A DNA stretch of 59,294 nt from Candidatus Latescibacterota bacterium (GTDB lineage: Bacteria; Latescibacterota; MWCZ01). A program made the position numbers and the translations under genes. The stretch spans positions 1 to 59,294 of the forward strand of contig JAKJDF010000013.1 of NCBI GenBank assembly GCA_022706085.1. The letters are read 5' to 3'. The notes under the pieces are model-generated. The model was not told the origin of the DNA. It ran no database searches and worked only from the letters and a program-made list of their open reading frames with translations. Positions 9,446-17,885 of this stretch are shown one piece after another (position 1 is the stretch's first letter; every line of letters starts with the position of its first letter).

Positions 9446-9928
9446 TCAAAACTCATCCAGCGTCGGCATTTCCGGCCGCTCGGCGTCCGTATCCCGCTGG
9501 AACACCGGCCCGGCGTACTGCGTCGTGCTGGCGATGACCGGCGCCACCGGCCACGGCTGGCCATCCACGCCAACGACCGGCACCTCGCCGCTCCGGATCC
9601 GCGCGAACCAGGCGACCGCGGCAGTAAACAGCTCTCCCGCGCGCACCCGCTTCGTCTCGTCGCCAAGGCCCGCCAGCACATCGTAGATGAAACTCGCCGC
9701 CAGTCGGCAGGTCGCAAACGCTACCAGCGGCGGGGTAGCCGGCGTGTCGTCGGCATCGGGGAACTTCTGCCCGTCCTCCCGCGGCATGAAACGCGGCCCC
9801 ACCAGCGCATCGGCCAGCGCGCTCGCGGAGAGAATAAACGGCGCGCGCTCGGCCTCCGTGTCCAGGGATTCCGGCAGCGTGGCGGGCAGTTCGCGCAGAA
9901 GCTCCGCATCGGTTGTGTAATGCGCCAT
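9446..9928 (-). CDS. Phage head-tail adaptor, DUF1320/gp36-like
   Basis: A 160-residue protein lying immediately downstream of the major capsid gene, the position of Mu gp36-type (DUF1320) adaptors. The N-terminus MAHYTTDAELLRELP and the internal pattern LADALVGPRF ... ATCRLAASFIYDVLAG resemble this group, which forms a helical ring below the portal. Family assignment rests on size, helix pattern and gene order. ATG at 9928 has AAGGAGG. A strong terminator separates it from the capsid gene, so it may have its own weak transcription. Confidence 0.55.
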   Translation of the reverse strand: MAHYTTDAELLRELPATLPESLDTEAERAPFILSASALADALVGPRFMPREDGQKFPDADDTPATPPLVAFATCRLAASFIYDVLAGLGDETKRVRAGELFTAAVAWFARIRSGEVPVVGVDGQPWPVAPVIASTTQYAGPVFQRDTDAERPEMPTLDEF

Positions 9929-9944
9929 CGTACCTCCTTCGCTG

Positions 9945-9984
9945 AAAAGGGAGCCGTCCGGAATCTCCTACCGACTCGGCTCCC
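9945..9984 (-). terminator. Rho-independent terminator after the major capsid gene
   Basis: On the minus strand an 8-bp stem ggggagccg-type (arms 9977-9984 and 9949-9956, gggagccg/cggctccc) with a 20-base loop is followed by TTTT at 9948-9945. It lies 24 bases after the capsid stop codon. Confidence 0.7.
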
Positions 9985-10007
9985 CTGCCTCTTTTACGTC
10001 GCCCGCG

Positions 10008-10961
10008 TCAGGCGATCGCGTTCTTGATCAGGTAGCAGCACGCCGTGGACGCGACAACCTCGGCCGTTTCTTCGCGCACCCGCACAACGGTGCACGCCTT
10101 CTCGGGCTCGCGGTAGGTCTCCACCACGCGATCCGTGAAAACGAAGGTGTACGTCGCGGCGGGGGTGAAACGGCTTGGAATCGAGGGCGTGTAGAGCAGC
10201 ACGGCGTTCTTGCCCCACACATACGCCAGCGCGGAAGCCTGACCTTCGTTGGAGGTGCGGTACCGCGCGTTGCCCACCAGCACCCGCTCCACGCCCAGCA
10301 GGTCGGCCATCATCGCCTCCGTCACCGCGCCGCTGCGGGTGTACTTGAAGGCTTCGAGAATGTCCGGATGGCGCTTCAGCGTGTCGAATACCTCCCGGCC
10401 CATCACCAACGTGTTCGGATTCGGTGCGCCCGCCGCGTGAATGGTCGAGCGGGCCGTATCAATGTTTGCGATCGGTGTGCTGTTGGTGTAGTCGTTCCAC
10501 TGGCTGGTGCCGGAAAGGGTCGTATTCTGCGTCACGCGGCTGGTGGAGGTCAGGATGTCGGCCAGCCGTTTCTCGCGGCACGTCATGATGATTCCGGTCG
10601 CCTTCTCCACGGCCGCGATTTCGATATCCGCGCCCGCGTCGGCGTTGCGCCGTTCGCGGTCGTCAACCGGCACTTCGAGGCCGTATTCCTCGCATACGAA
10701 GCTGGCCGTTGAGGGGGCGAACTCGGTCCGCGCGAAGTAGCCTTTCGGCGCGCGTGCGGTGCTCGGCGTCTGGAACGCGTCAGTCCCCCAGACGAAGTAC
10801 TTGTCCGACTCCTTCTCCACCCGGATGCGCGGGCTCACCCGGTCGGCGATGAATTCGTCGTTGCGGAAATCGAGGCTGATGTGCGAAAGCGCCGCGTCCA
10901 CGTGAAGATCCGCGGGCTCGGCGAAACGGTTTTTTGCCAGCGGGCGTGTTTCAAATGCCAT
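10008..10961 (-). CDS. Phage major capsid protein
   Basis: Predicted 317-residue coat protein. The sequence matches the capsid family that travels with DUF2190 proteins. Typical landmarks are MAFETRPLAKNRFAEPADLH at the start, NTLVMGREVFDTLKRHPDIL near residue 175, GVERVLVGNARY near 212, and AYVWGKNAVLLYTP near 235. ATG at 10961 is chosen for the AAAGGAG site and because the family starts here; the upstream open frame is repeat sequence. A terminator follows 24 bases after the stop, as expected for a highly expressed structural gene. The protein looks intact. Confidence 0.82.
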   Translation of the reverse strand: MAFETRPLAKNRFAEPADLHVDAALSHISLDFRNDEFIADRVSPRIRVEKESDKYFVWGTDAFQTPSTARAPKGYFARTEFAPSTASFVCEEYGLEVPVDDRERRNADAGADIEIAAVEKATGIIMTCREKRLADILTSTSRVTQNTTLSGTSQWNDYTNSTPIANIDTARSTIHAAGAPNPNTLVMGREVFDTLKRHPDILEAFKYTRSGAVTEAMMADLLGVERVLVGNARYRTSNEGQASALAYVWGKNAVLLYTPSIPSRFTPAATYTFVFTDRVVETYREPEKACTVVRVREETAEVVASTACCYLIKNAIA

Positions 10962-11620
10962 GGTGTCTCCTTTGTGTGTTGCGTTACCTGAACCTGTGAA
11001 TACCAGGTGGCGGGGCAGGCATTCGTGCCTGCCCGATGGCCAGCCTGTGTGTGCGGCGGGGGCAGACAGGAATGTCCGCCCCACCCCCGTAGATATGACA
11101 GGCGCCACGCAAACCGCCGCATGCTCCCTTTTGAACAACCGGGCCACGAAGGGACTGGAGGGTCACGCTCCGTCGTGACCTTCCCCTTCGCACAGGAAAA
11201 CGGACGCGACAGAGCGCGTCCCTCCAGGACTCTCTTCGCCCTCATTCATCCGGATTCCCGCCTGCGCGGGAATGACGGCTTCTTTTCGTGTGTGCGGCGG
11301 GTCGTTTCGATACGTCGAACCGGCGCTTCGACAGGCTCCCGTGGGCGGGAGCAGGCTCAGCCACCGGTTCGCCACTTGACGAACGATTCCCCGAGCTGTG
11401 AGCGCCCTTTGCGCGGGTCTCCGAGTGACGCGGCGGCATTTCGACAGGCTGCCCCGCAGCACGCTCAATGACCGCCGCGTTGTATTGAGGAGCCCGCGAA
11501 CCGCAGCCCGCACGGGATTCCTCACTCCGTTCAGAATGACGGTTCCTGTGTGCGCGGCGGGGGCAGACAGGAATGTCTTGCTGCCCGACAGGGCAGCCCG
11601 CCCCACCGCCATGACTCCCC
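10962..11620. repeat. 659-bp repeat region between capsid and decoration genes
   Basis: No gene is supported. Elements seen are gcaggcattcgtgcctgccc (about 11015-11036), ggggcagacaggaatgtccg (about 11062-11083) with a relative near 11555-11575, and ggattcccgcctgcgcggga (11252-11271). Also present are a cgacaggctcccgtgggcgg palindrome near 11327-11355 and a cactccgttcagaatgac element near 11518-11540. Phage capsid and decoration genes normally abut, so this gap is odd. Confidence 0.65.
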
Positions 11621-11995
11621 CTACGCGTTCTTCTGGTAATTGGTCAGTAGCACCCGGATGATGTCCCCATCGGCTCCGGAGGCCTCCAGCGCGATTGCCA
11701 TCACATAGTGCCCCGCGGTGGCCGAACCGAACTTGCCGGCTGACGTCGCGGAAAGCTCCACGCCCGGGTTGATCGCCGCCGCGACGACCACCTTGCTCAC
11801 CCCGCCCACGCGGACCCGCGCCAGTTTGCCGTCCGCAGAGGGGGCGTTCTGCAGCACGCCGATACACCGCTCCCCGGCGCTGTTGGCGAGGGCTATCTTG
11901 CCCGTGGTTTCCATGGTGACGGCGTAGAACCGCTTTGCCGACAGATCCGCGCCCGATACGGTCGTAATGTCCTGCCCGCCGAAATCAACTGCCAT
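11621..11995 (-). CDS. DUF2190 capsid decoration protein
   Basis: A 124-residue protein of the DUF2190 family, small beta-rich proteins that decorate phage heads and sit next to the major capsid gene. It begins with a DITTVSGADLSAKRFYAVT-type motif. A CIGVLQNAPSADGKLARVRV stretch near residue 44 and a C-terminal GADGDIIRVLL are typical. ATG at 11995 has GGAGGG upstream. It follows the protease-scaffold gene by 57 bp and precedes the capsid gene, the usual order on the coding strand. Confidence 0.8.
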   Translation of the reverse strand: MAVDFGGQDITTVSGADLSAKRFYAVTMETTGKIALANSAGERCIGVLQNAPSADGKLARVRVGGVSKVVVAAAINPGVELSATSAGKFGSATAGHYVMAIALEASGADGDIIRVLLTNYQKNA

Positions 11996-12052
11996 TTTCG
12001 CCCTCCATGATGCGTATCCGCGCGTCCCGGGCGACGCTTAGCGCCGCCATAC

Positions 12053-13060
12053 CTAACTCTCCATGACGCGGATCAGTGCGTCGCGAAACGAAATGCTGTG
12101 TTCTTTTGCAAGTTTCCGGGCCCGGTTCAGCCGCTCCACCGAGCCAGAGCTGGCCCGATCGAGCACGTGCGCCGGGACCTCTGTCTCGGGCGGAGCGTCG
12201 GCTTCCCAGAACCGTTGGTGCGGCGCCGAGGGAACCTGTTGACCGCATCGGACGAATGCGGAGTCTTTCGCCGCGTGCCGGGCGACGTTTGCCAGCACGG
12301 TCTGAAGCAACTCCGCCGTGGTTGTCTCGGTCTGCCCGAAGCGCACGGGTTGGCTTTCCCGGGCGATATGGTCGTAGAGCGCCTTCAGCTCGGGCATGTC
12401 CACCAGCGCGGGGGCGAACCCGAAGCCGCGCAGGTTCTCCCGGAAACGCGCCGCGGCCGCTTCCTGCGCCTGGGCCTGCAGCCGCTCCACGGTCTGCCGG
12501 GTGGCGGCAAGCGTCTCTTCGGCACGCGCGCGCTCCTCTGCCCGGGCTTCCTCCACCAGCCGGGTGACCTCCTCCTCGCTGAAGTGCTTTGCCTCCATCG
12601 GTGATGTGTCTTCCATCTCTGCTCCTTTCGCGTGGTGAATGGCCGCACCGGATTCTGAAAAGCGGAGCGGCGGGGTTTTCATGTAGGGCGGCGTGCCCCC
12701 GAGCAACGCCAGCGCGGTGATCTGCGCGGCCCTGCTGATGACTTCGATCGAGCGGTACGGCCACCTTCCCGCGCGGATCTGGTCGTATACCTCCCTCGTA
12801 AGGCCGACAAGGTCCGCCACGAGGTGGTTTCGGACGATGCGCAATCCATCCATGAAGCCAACGGCGGGTTTTTCGGCTTCCGAGTCGCTCGTGTGGCCGA
12901 TGATGACGGGCGGCAGGTAGCCGTACTTGCGCTTGAGGCGGTGGAACACCTCAAGCGCGCGGCGCGCCCAGGCGTCGTCATACCGGAAACCTCGATGCTC
13001 GCCCAGTGCGAAAACCGGCACGCCGTGGATGGTGTGGTTCGCGTGTGTGGCTCTTTCGAT
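12053..13060 (-). CDS. Phage prohead protease-scaffold protein (gpI-like)
   Basis: Predicted 335-residue fusion of a prohead protease and scaffold. The N-terminal half (HGVPVFALGEHRGF, PPVIIGHT, KPAVGFMDGLRI, GRWPYRSIEV, ITALALLGG) follows the Mu gpI/assemblin-like pattern. The conserved serine would be in YRSIEV. The C-terminal half is a long charged coiled coil (about 125-180) and a helical tail, as expected for a scaffold. The ribosome site AGGAGG lies seven bases before an ATC codon at 13060 that starts the homologous region. No ATG, GTG or TTG is available there, and the next is GTG at 13021. The start is therefore unusual or mutated. The frame is otherwise intact. Confidence 0.72.
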   Translation of the reverse strand: MERATHANHTIHGVPVFALGEHRGFRYDDAWARRALEVFHRLKRKYGYLPPVIIGHTSDSEAEKPAVGFMDGLRIVRNHLVADLVGLTREVYDQIRAGRWPYRSIEVISRAAQITALALLGGTPPYMKTPPLRFSESGAAIHHAKGAEMEDTSPMEAKHFSEEEVTRLVEEARAEERARAEETLAATRQTVERLQAQAQEAAAARFRENLRGFGFAPALVDMPELKALYDHIARESQPVRFGQTETTTAELLQTVLANVARHAAKDSAFVRCGQQVPSAPHQRFWEADAPPETEVPAHVLDRASSGSVERLNRARKLAKEHSISFRDALIRVMES

Positions 13061-13106
13061 GGTGGCGCCTCCTTTCTGTGGGTATGGTGGACGGAGTGGA
13101 CTGGGT

Positions 13107-13132
13107 GGTGGGGCAGGCATTCGTGCCTGCCC
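13107..13132. repeat. REP-like palindrome (caggcattcgtgcctg)
   Basis: The inverted repeat gggcaggcattcgtgcctgc lies in the spacer between the portal and protease genes. Its copy near 11015-11036 is nearly identical. It creates a misleading ATG at 13120 in frame with the protease gene. Confidence 0.7.
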
Positions 13133-13238
13133 TCATCGCAGAACCTCCTCATCCGGCGGGGCACTTCGACAGGCTCAGTGACCCGCTTGTTGCAGCGTGC
13201 AGCCCCGCATGTGTCTCCGGGCATAAGTCATATGGGTC

Positions 13239-14438
13239 CTATGGGCCCGATGCGTTGCTCCGGGTGGCAGCCGTGGCCACTCCGGTTTCTGGCAGCCGCA
13301 CGCCGAACGTGCGTTCCACCCATTCCGTCGGCACACGAATCCCCGCCGCCTGCAGTCTTACCAGAACGCGGGCAAGCGCCTCGAGGTCCTGCGGGCTGGT
13401 CATTTCCCACGTCCAGACGGGGTAGCGCTCCACGCCGGCGAAGTTGGCGTCCACGAGGCGACGGATGACCTGCTCGTTCACCACGGTGGCCAGCGCCTCG
13501 GCGTCGGCGCGGACGATTTCCTCTTTCGTCGTCTGGTGCACCGTGCCCAGCGCGAGCGACCCCCGCGCGCCGACGAACGTGGTCAGGGTCTGCCCCAGCA
13601 CGATGATGGCGATGGCCTGCTTCTGCTCCTCGATGAACTCCCGGAAACCCGCCGCGCCGGTGCGTGAGGCCTCAAGGAAATCCAGCGCGATCCCCTCCGG
13701 CAGAACGACGCCGGTGCGCTGCTGCACGCTCTCGATAACCTCCTCCACTTGCCTGCGCTCCTCCGGCGAGGTGGCGGGCGGCACGATCGCGCGCACCAGC
13801 GGCGATCCGAATCGCTCCAGATAGACGGCCCAGAACTTGAACCCCTCCCGCATGAACCAGTCGTGCCAGAACGAGCGCGGCAGCAGGCCGTTGCCGTACG
13901 GGTTGCCGCCCTCCGGCTCAAATGCGAAGTGCACGAACCGGTCGAGCGGAAATGTGCGAACCCGGCCCGCCAGATGGTGCTGCACGCCGGTGACGGCACC
14001 GAACTCATCCGACGTGAACGTGAATTCCTCCGGCGGTTTGTCGCGGATCGCGCGGATGGTGAGCCGCTCGCCGAAGCGCGTGCTTTCCCACGGCTGCCAG
14101 ACGAGCTCGGCGAGGCTGTAGCCGTACCGCACCGCGGCGGCAATTGAGCGGAGGTCGTCGAGGAACGAGCCTTCGATCCTGTCCAGTGCTTCGCGGATGA
14201 ACGCGGCGGTCGCGAGGTCGCGCGCCCCGGTGGAGGCCGGAATGATGCTCCACCGCCTGCTGAGAACGCTCTGCACGCGGGTTCGCAGCACGCCGTACAG
14301 GAAGCCGTTCTTGCGCTCCATGTCGCGCACGTAGCCAAACCCCTTCCGACGGATGATTTCGTCCGGGTTGCCCATTTCCGGCTTCCAGCGGGTGAGCAGG
14401 CGGGAAGGCGCTGTGGATGCGGTGTCAGGTAGATTCAT
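13239..14438 (-). CDS. Phage portal protein, DUF935 (Mu gp29-like)
   Basis: Predicted 399-residue portal protein, the dodecameric ring through which DNA enters the capsid. Family landmarks are NPDEIIRRKGFGYVRDMERK (about 24-43), YGVLRTRVQSVLSRRW, GYSLAELVWQPW, and EPEGGNPYGNGLLPRSFWHD near 195. FGSPLVRAIVPP is near 228, and LGQTLTTFVGARGSLALGTVH is near 296. ATG at 14438 is chosen over the longer frame because homology begins a few residues later and GGGGAT lies upstream. It is the first gene of the capsid block in reading direction, while the terminase is the last. Confidence 0.88.
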   Translation of the reverse strand: MNLPDTASTAPSRLLTRWKPEMGNPDEIIRRKGFGYVRDMERKNGFLYGVLRTRVQSVLSRRWSIIPASTGARDLATAAFIREALDRIEGSFLDDLRSIAAAVRYGYSLAELVWQPWESTRFGERLTIRAIRDKPPEEFTFTSDEFGAVTGVQHHLAGRVRTFPLDRFVHFAFEPEGGNPYGNGLLPRSFWHDWFMREGFKFWAVYLERFGSPLVRAIVPPATSPEERRQVEEVIESVQQRTGVVLPEGIALDFLEASRTGAAGFREFIEEQKQAIAIIVLGQTLTTFVGARGSLALGTVHQTTKEEIVRADAEALATVVNEQVIRRLVDANFAGVERYPVWTWEMTSPQDLEALARVLVRLQAAGIRVPTEWVERTFGVRLPETGVATAATRSNASGP

Positions 14439-15451
14439 GCGGTATCCCCGGTGAAGTGGTGCGAATGTGAACGCGTGCCCTGTCACATACTGACTTTGGC
14501 GGCCTCAGCCGTGAGGCGGTTTTCAGAGTCCGCCCCGTTACATACTGGCTGAGGCAAAGAGTCCTGTTCGTGTCAAGGGTTCTGGCGGAAATGTTTCAAT
14601 CGGGGTACAGTTTTTTTGAGGGGGTCGCGGAGGGGGCGATTGCCCGGACATGGATTCCCGCCTTCGCGGGAATGACGGCTTTTGCGGGCCGTTCTACCGG
14701 GGATTGCAGCGAGCGACTGCGTTGCTCCGGAAGAACTGGGGAACCCAGGGGAACCATATTGATAACTGGCGTTACAGGTACCGGCCGCGTCCCTGCCGGT
14801 TACCACGGTGCGCGAAAACACCGTCATTCCCGCGGAGGCGGGAATCCACGAAGCAGAACGGCGTTTCGGTGGCCCGGTCCTCCGGGTGTGGCTCCGCAGG
14901 GCCGGGCCGGCCCATAGCGGCGCGGACCTGACAATCAGAACGCGCCGCGCCCTCCAAAGCGACCGTTTCACGTGGGGCAAGACACGCGGTCACTTCGACA
15001 GGCTCAGTGACCGCGTGAGCGGCTGTTCAGACCTTCGTGGACGGGGTGGATGGCCGTGGTCGTCTCGACACACCGAACGCCGAGCGTTCGCCACTGGACT
15101 CCCGGGCGACAATTGCGGCGGCGCACGCAGACTGCTCCCGCGAAACGCAACCGGCCTCCGAGTGGCGCGGCGGTCGCGCCGCGTTGTATCGAGGAGCCGG
15201 TTCATGGAGCCTGCGCGGGCATCTCGATACACCGAACGCCGAGCGTTCGCCACTCGATGACCCGCGCGACGGGTGGCGGCGTCCTATCCGGGGCGCGGCG
15301 GACGGGTGGACAGAGCAGATCGGGCTCGCGCAGGACCGGGGTGGGGTGGCGACTGCGGGGAGACCCGACAACTGGAACGCGCCGCGTTCTCGCGGCATTG
15401 ACGGGGGTCTGGTGTGTGCAGTGGACCCGACAGAGCGGGTCCCTCCACCGG
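14439..15451. repeat. 1-kb repeat region upstream of the portal gene
   Basis: No gene is supported. It holds the gattcccgcc...gcgggaatga family at 14651-14677 and 14822-14848 in opposite orientations. A pair of elements ending caccgaacgccgagcgttcg then ccact lies at about 15060-15096 and 15220-15262. A cacttcgacaggctcagtga element is near 14990-15012. This would be expected to hold the phage terminase-side or regulatory genes if the prophage were complete, but none is seen. Confidence 0.65.
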
Positions 15452-15703
15452 TTACCGCTTTTTGGCGCGGGCGCGGGCCTTTTCCATGCGCCTGCTGACG
15501 CGTTCCATCATCTCGCGCTGGGCGCCCGGGGTTGTGTTGCGGGAGAGCGTGCCGCGCCGGAGGTCAATCTCATAGTGGCAGTGTTTGTATTTCTTACCGC
15601 TTCCGCACCAGCAGAGGTCGTTACGGCCGACCTCCGGGCGCTTTTCGGAGGTGGTGAACCACTGGCGGAACCAGAGCGATACGCGGGAGAGCAGACCGGC
15701 CAT
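15452..15703 (-). CDS. SEC-C motif zinc-binding protein
   Basis: An 83-residue protein whose centre is a SEC-C zinc motif, [16 protein letters not shown] (about residues 28-43). The pattern is CxC...CH, as in the C-terminus of SecA. The N-terminus is amphipathic ([13 protein letters not shown]) and the C-terminus is very basic. Such stand-alone proteins are of uncertain role and may bind SecA partners, ribosomes or nucleic acid. ATG at 15703 is chosen as the closest start before the conserved part. The ribosome site is weak. It is divergent from the outer-membrane gene at 16027. Confidence 0.75.
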   Translation of the reverse strand: MAGLLSRVSLWFRQWFTTSEKRPEVGRNDLCWCGSGKKYKHCHYEIDLRRGTLSRNTTPGAQREMMERVSRRMEKARARAKKR

Positions 15704-16026
15704 GGCAGTGCATTCTTTCGTGTTCGAGACAGCGGGGGAGTATGAAAGAAATGTACGGCCGCCCTCCGTCAGCGGGTAGGCCCGCGGCGCCCCGGTCTCT
15801 CCACGGCTGCAGCCCGGAACCGCGATTGACACGGACGCGCCGATTGCCTACACTATCCTTGCGTCCGTCGCCGGCAATTCCGACTTCTTCACCGCGTTCC
15901 GCGCCCGCGTCAGTGCCTGTTCCGGAGTACCCGGCGAGGAACCCCGTGGGTGCGGACGAAACGGGACGGCGGTACATACGGTTTCACCCTCGTGCCAGAC
16001 CGCGTCATTCCCTTCTGGAGCCTGCC
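15704..16026. other. Divergent intergenic region
   Basis: 323 bp between the SEC-C gene and the outer-membrane gene. It contains a convincing plus-strand promoter (15826-15854) and an upstream motif ctccacggctgcag at 15799-15812. No gene is supported. Confidence 0.6.
15826..15854 (+). promoter_or_regulatory. Sigma70-type promoter
   Basis: TTGACA (15826-15831), a 17-base spacer and TACACT (15849-15854). It would start transcription near 15861, leaving a leader of about 165 bases before the ATG at 16027. The motif ctccacggctgcag sits 27 bases before the -35 box; the same motif lies in the same place before the promoter at 34175. Confidence 0.6.
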
Positions 16027-16719
16027 ATGAGATATGCCCTGGTTGCCCTGTGCGCGCTTGCGGCGTCGCCGGTTTTCGCTCAGGCGCAAGGAGACAGCCT
16101 TGTCGCCAAGTTCTATTCATCGGTATCCGTGCGAAATCCCGCCGTCACGCAGTTGATCATTTCCCGGCAGGACGGGACGAAGGACACCACCGGCGTGCCG
16201 TTCGACTACGAACTGGCGGCGGGTGTTTCGGGGAACTACGGCACGATCTATTTCGTGATGGACTACCAGTACGAACGGCAGAGTGCGCAGCATTTTGTCA
16301 ACCAGGAGTACAGCCTCCGCCAGAAGAAGACGTCGTACGAGGTCGGCATGCGTCTGCGCGACGCGGAGGAGGGGAACCTCTACATCCTCAGCGGCTACGT
16401 GGAGGGCAAGCTGTTCGGCTGGGTCGGCGTGGGGGTTACGCGGCAGCATCTGCGGGCGTGGTTGAACGACGGGGCGACGCTTGCGCGGTTTTCGCTGGCG
16501 CGGAACAACTTCCACGCGCTGAAGATGGATCTGGTGGTCAACGCGGAATACGAGACGAACCCCACGCAGAGCCGCATTTTCTTCTCGAGCGCCATCACGA
16601 ACTTCAAATTCGGCCGTTTTGCGGTGGTGCCATTTTACCGGCACGAACGCGTGAAGCCGCCGGGGAAGCCGGCGAAGAGCTCCTACAACGGGCGCGTGCG
16701 GCTGACGATCGATATTTGA
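16027..16719 (+). CDS. Secreted outer-membrane-like beta-strand protein
   Basis: A 230-residue protein with a clear signal peptide (MRYALVALCALAASPVFAQA, cleavage near residue 19-21). The mature part is rich in alternating hydrophobic and polar stretches, for example TIYFVMDYQYER, GWVGVGVTRQHL, IFFSSAITNFKF and FAVVPFYRHER. This pattern suggests an outer-membrane beta-barrel of eight to ten strands. No named family is recognised. The ATG at 16027 has CTGGAG upstream. It is probably monocistronic from the promoter at 15826. Confidence 0.7.
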   Translation: MRYALVALCALAASPVFAQAQGDSLVAKFYSSVSVRNPAVTQLIISRQDGTKDTTGVPFDYELAAGVSGNYGTIYFVMDYQYERQSAQHFVNQEYSLRQKKTSYEVGMRLRDAEEGNLYILSGYVEGKLFGWVGVGVTRQHLRAWLNDGATLARFSLARNNFHALKMDLVVNAEYETNPTQSRIFFSSAITNFKFGRFAVVPFYRHERVKPPGKPAKSSYNGRVRLTIDI

Positions 16720-16805
16720 TAGCGGGGGGAGGGGGTTCTTCGCTCCGCTCAGGATGACGATAGGCGGGACTTGAGGCTGACGACAGTCATTGGGGAGACA
16801 TCAGA

Positions 16806-17176
16806 TCACCGCAAATCGGCGATCATTCTTTCCACCGTGCCGATAAGTGCGGGAATGTCGTTTTTGCAGATGTCGAACACCTGATCCGGGTCAACGTCAA
16901 AGTATCCGTGCGCAATGACGTCCCGCACACCCATAACGCCTTCCCACTCGATTTCCGGGTAGTTTCTCAGGAACCGGCCGTTTGTTTTTCGATCGATCCG
17001 TTTGAATGCCTCTCCCGAGGCGACGAGGACCATGCAAATGCCGTCCAGATTGTCCCGCCCCCCCGCGTGTTTTCGAAATCCTCCGGTGCCCGGATGGCCG
17101 CGAACCGGCGGGGAATCCGTTGCAGTGCTTCGAGGACGGCCTCGAGGCGCGCTTTCAGCACGTCAGAGTCAGACAT
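16806..17176 (-). pseudogene. hepT: HepT-like HEPN toxin, frameshifted
   Basis: The two halves of a HepT (DUF86) HEPN ribonuclease are in different frames. The N-terminal half (MSDSDVLKARLEAVLEAL to EDFENTRGG) starts at 17176. The C-terminal half (MVLVASGEAFKRID to the end) stops at 16806 and contains the RNase signature RDVIAHGYF (Rx4HxY). The frames meet at a run of seven G on the coding strand (17058-17064). One extra G would join them as TRGGRDNLDGICMVL, matching HepT proteins. The start overlaps the antitoxin stop by 8 bp. It may be a true pseudogene, a sequencing error or a length-variable tract. Confidence 0.72.
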
Positions 17177-17486
17177 ACCGGGCCTCGCGGAGTATGCGCG
17201 CCTTCAGTCGGGGGTTCATGTTGTCACGCAGCCGCACGATGTCTACCGGCCGTTGAAGCAGCCGCTCCAGCTCCAGTTTCATGCGGGCGCTGCGGAACAG
17301 GTTCGGCGAATCGGTGGTGAACACAATGTCTACATCGCTGGAGGGGCCGGAGTCTCCGCGCGCCATCGAACCGAACACACCCAGCGAGTTGACTCTGTAT
17401 CGCTTTGCCAGCGCGTTCTTGTGGCGGCTGAGCACCACAAGCACCTGTTCTCCGGTGAGCAGGTCGCCTTCACGATTTTGATTCAT
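17169..17486 (-). CDS. mntA: MntA-like nucleotidyltransferase antitoxin
   Basis: Minimal nucleotidyltransferase of about 105 residues. Its polymerase-beta-type motif GSMARGDSGPSSDVDI (residues 39-54) contains the GS pair and two of the catalytic aspartates. In the HepT/MntA systems the antitoxin AMPylates a tyrosine near the HepT active site. It overlaps the HepT start by 8 bp. The second ATG (17486) is preferred because AGGGG lies at good spacing; an ATG at 17495 is also possible. Base composition is lower in GC than neighbouring genes, suggesting acquisition by transfer. Confidence 0.82.
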   Translation of the reverse strand: MNQNREGDLLTGEQVLVVLSRHKNALAKRYRVNSLGVFGSMARGDSGPSSDVDIVFTTDSPNLFRSARMKLELERLLQRPVDIVRLRDNMNPRLKARILREARYV

Positions 17487-17491
17487 AGCAC

Positions 17492-17753
17492 TCATCCCCT
17501 GCTTTTTCCCCAGCCCGTTGCTGCGCCGAAACGCCAGTTTTTTGCGCTCCAGACGTGTTCTGATTCCCTCCAGACGATCCGCGCCGCGAACGAGATTTCA
17601 TCCAGTGCCAATTGAAGCGCTCTGACAACGTCGTCTCCAATGCTGATGACGATAGCTCTAAGAATATGCAATGAAACCACGATGTCAATGCAAATCGCGC
17701 GGCCAATTCCCTCGGCAGCGCCCTCGCGGCACCGCCTGCCTGAGAAACGCCAT
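17492..17753 (-). pseudogene. Possible four-helix-bundle (S23-like) remnant
   Basis: The reading ...EGIGRA...SLHILRAIVISIGDDVV followed by RALQLALDEISF resembles the EGxGR...FLxIAxGSxxExxxQLxLA pattern of S23/four-helix-bundle proteins. The frame is broken upstream and in the tail. The stop abuts the antitoxin start. Support is only by pattern, and it may be chance. The rest of the gap to 17885 holds one ggattcccgc palindrome (17790-17815) and nothing else recognised. Confidence 0.3.
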
Positions 17754-17885
17754 CACCTTTTCCCGGCCACCGTTCGTGGCCTTGCGGCGTGGATTCCCGC
17801 CTCCGCGGGAATGACTGGGGGTCGCGGGTCCGGGAAACGGGGATCCCGGGCTTTCCGGTGCCTCTGACGGGGCGCGGCAGGCGGC

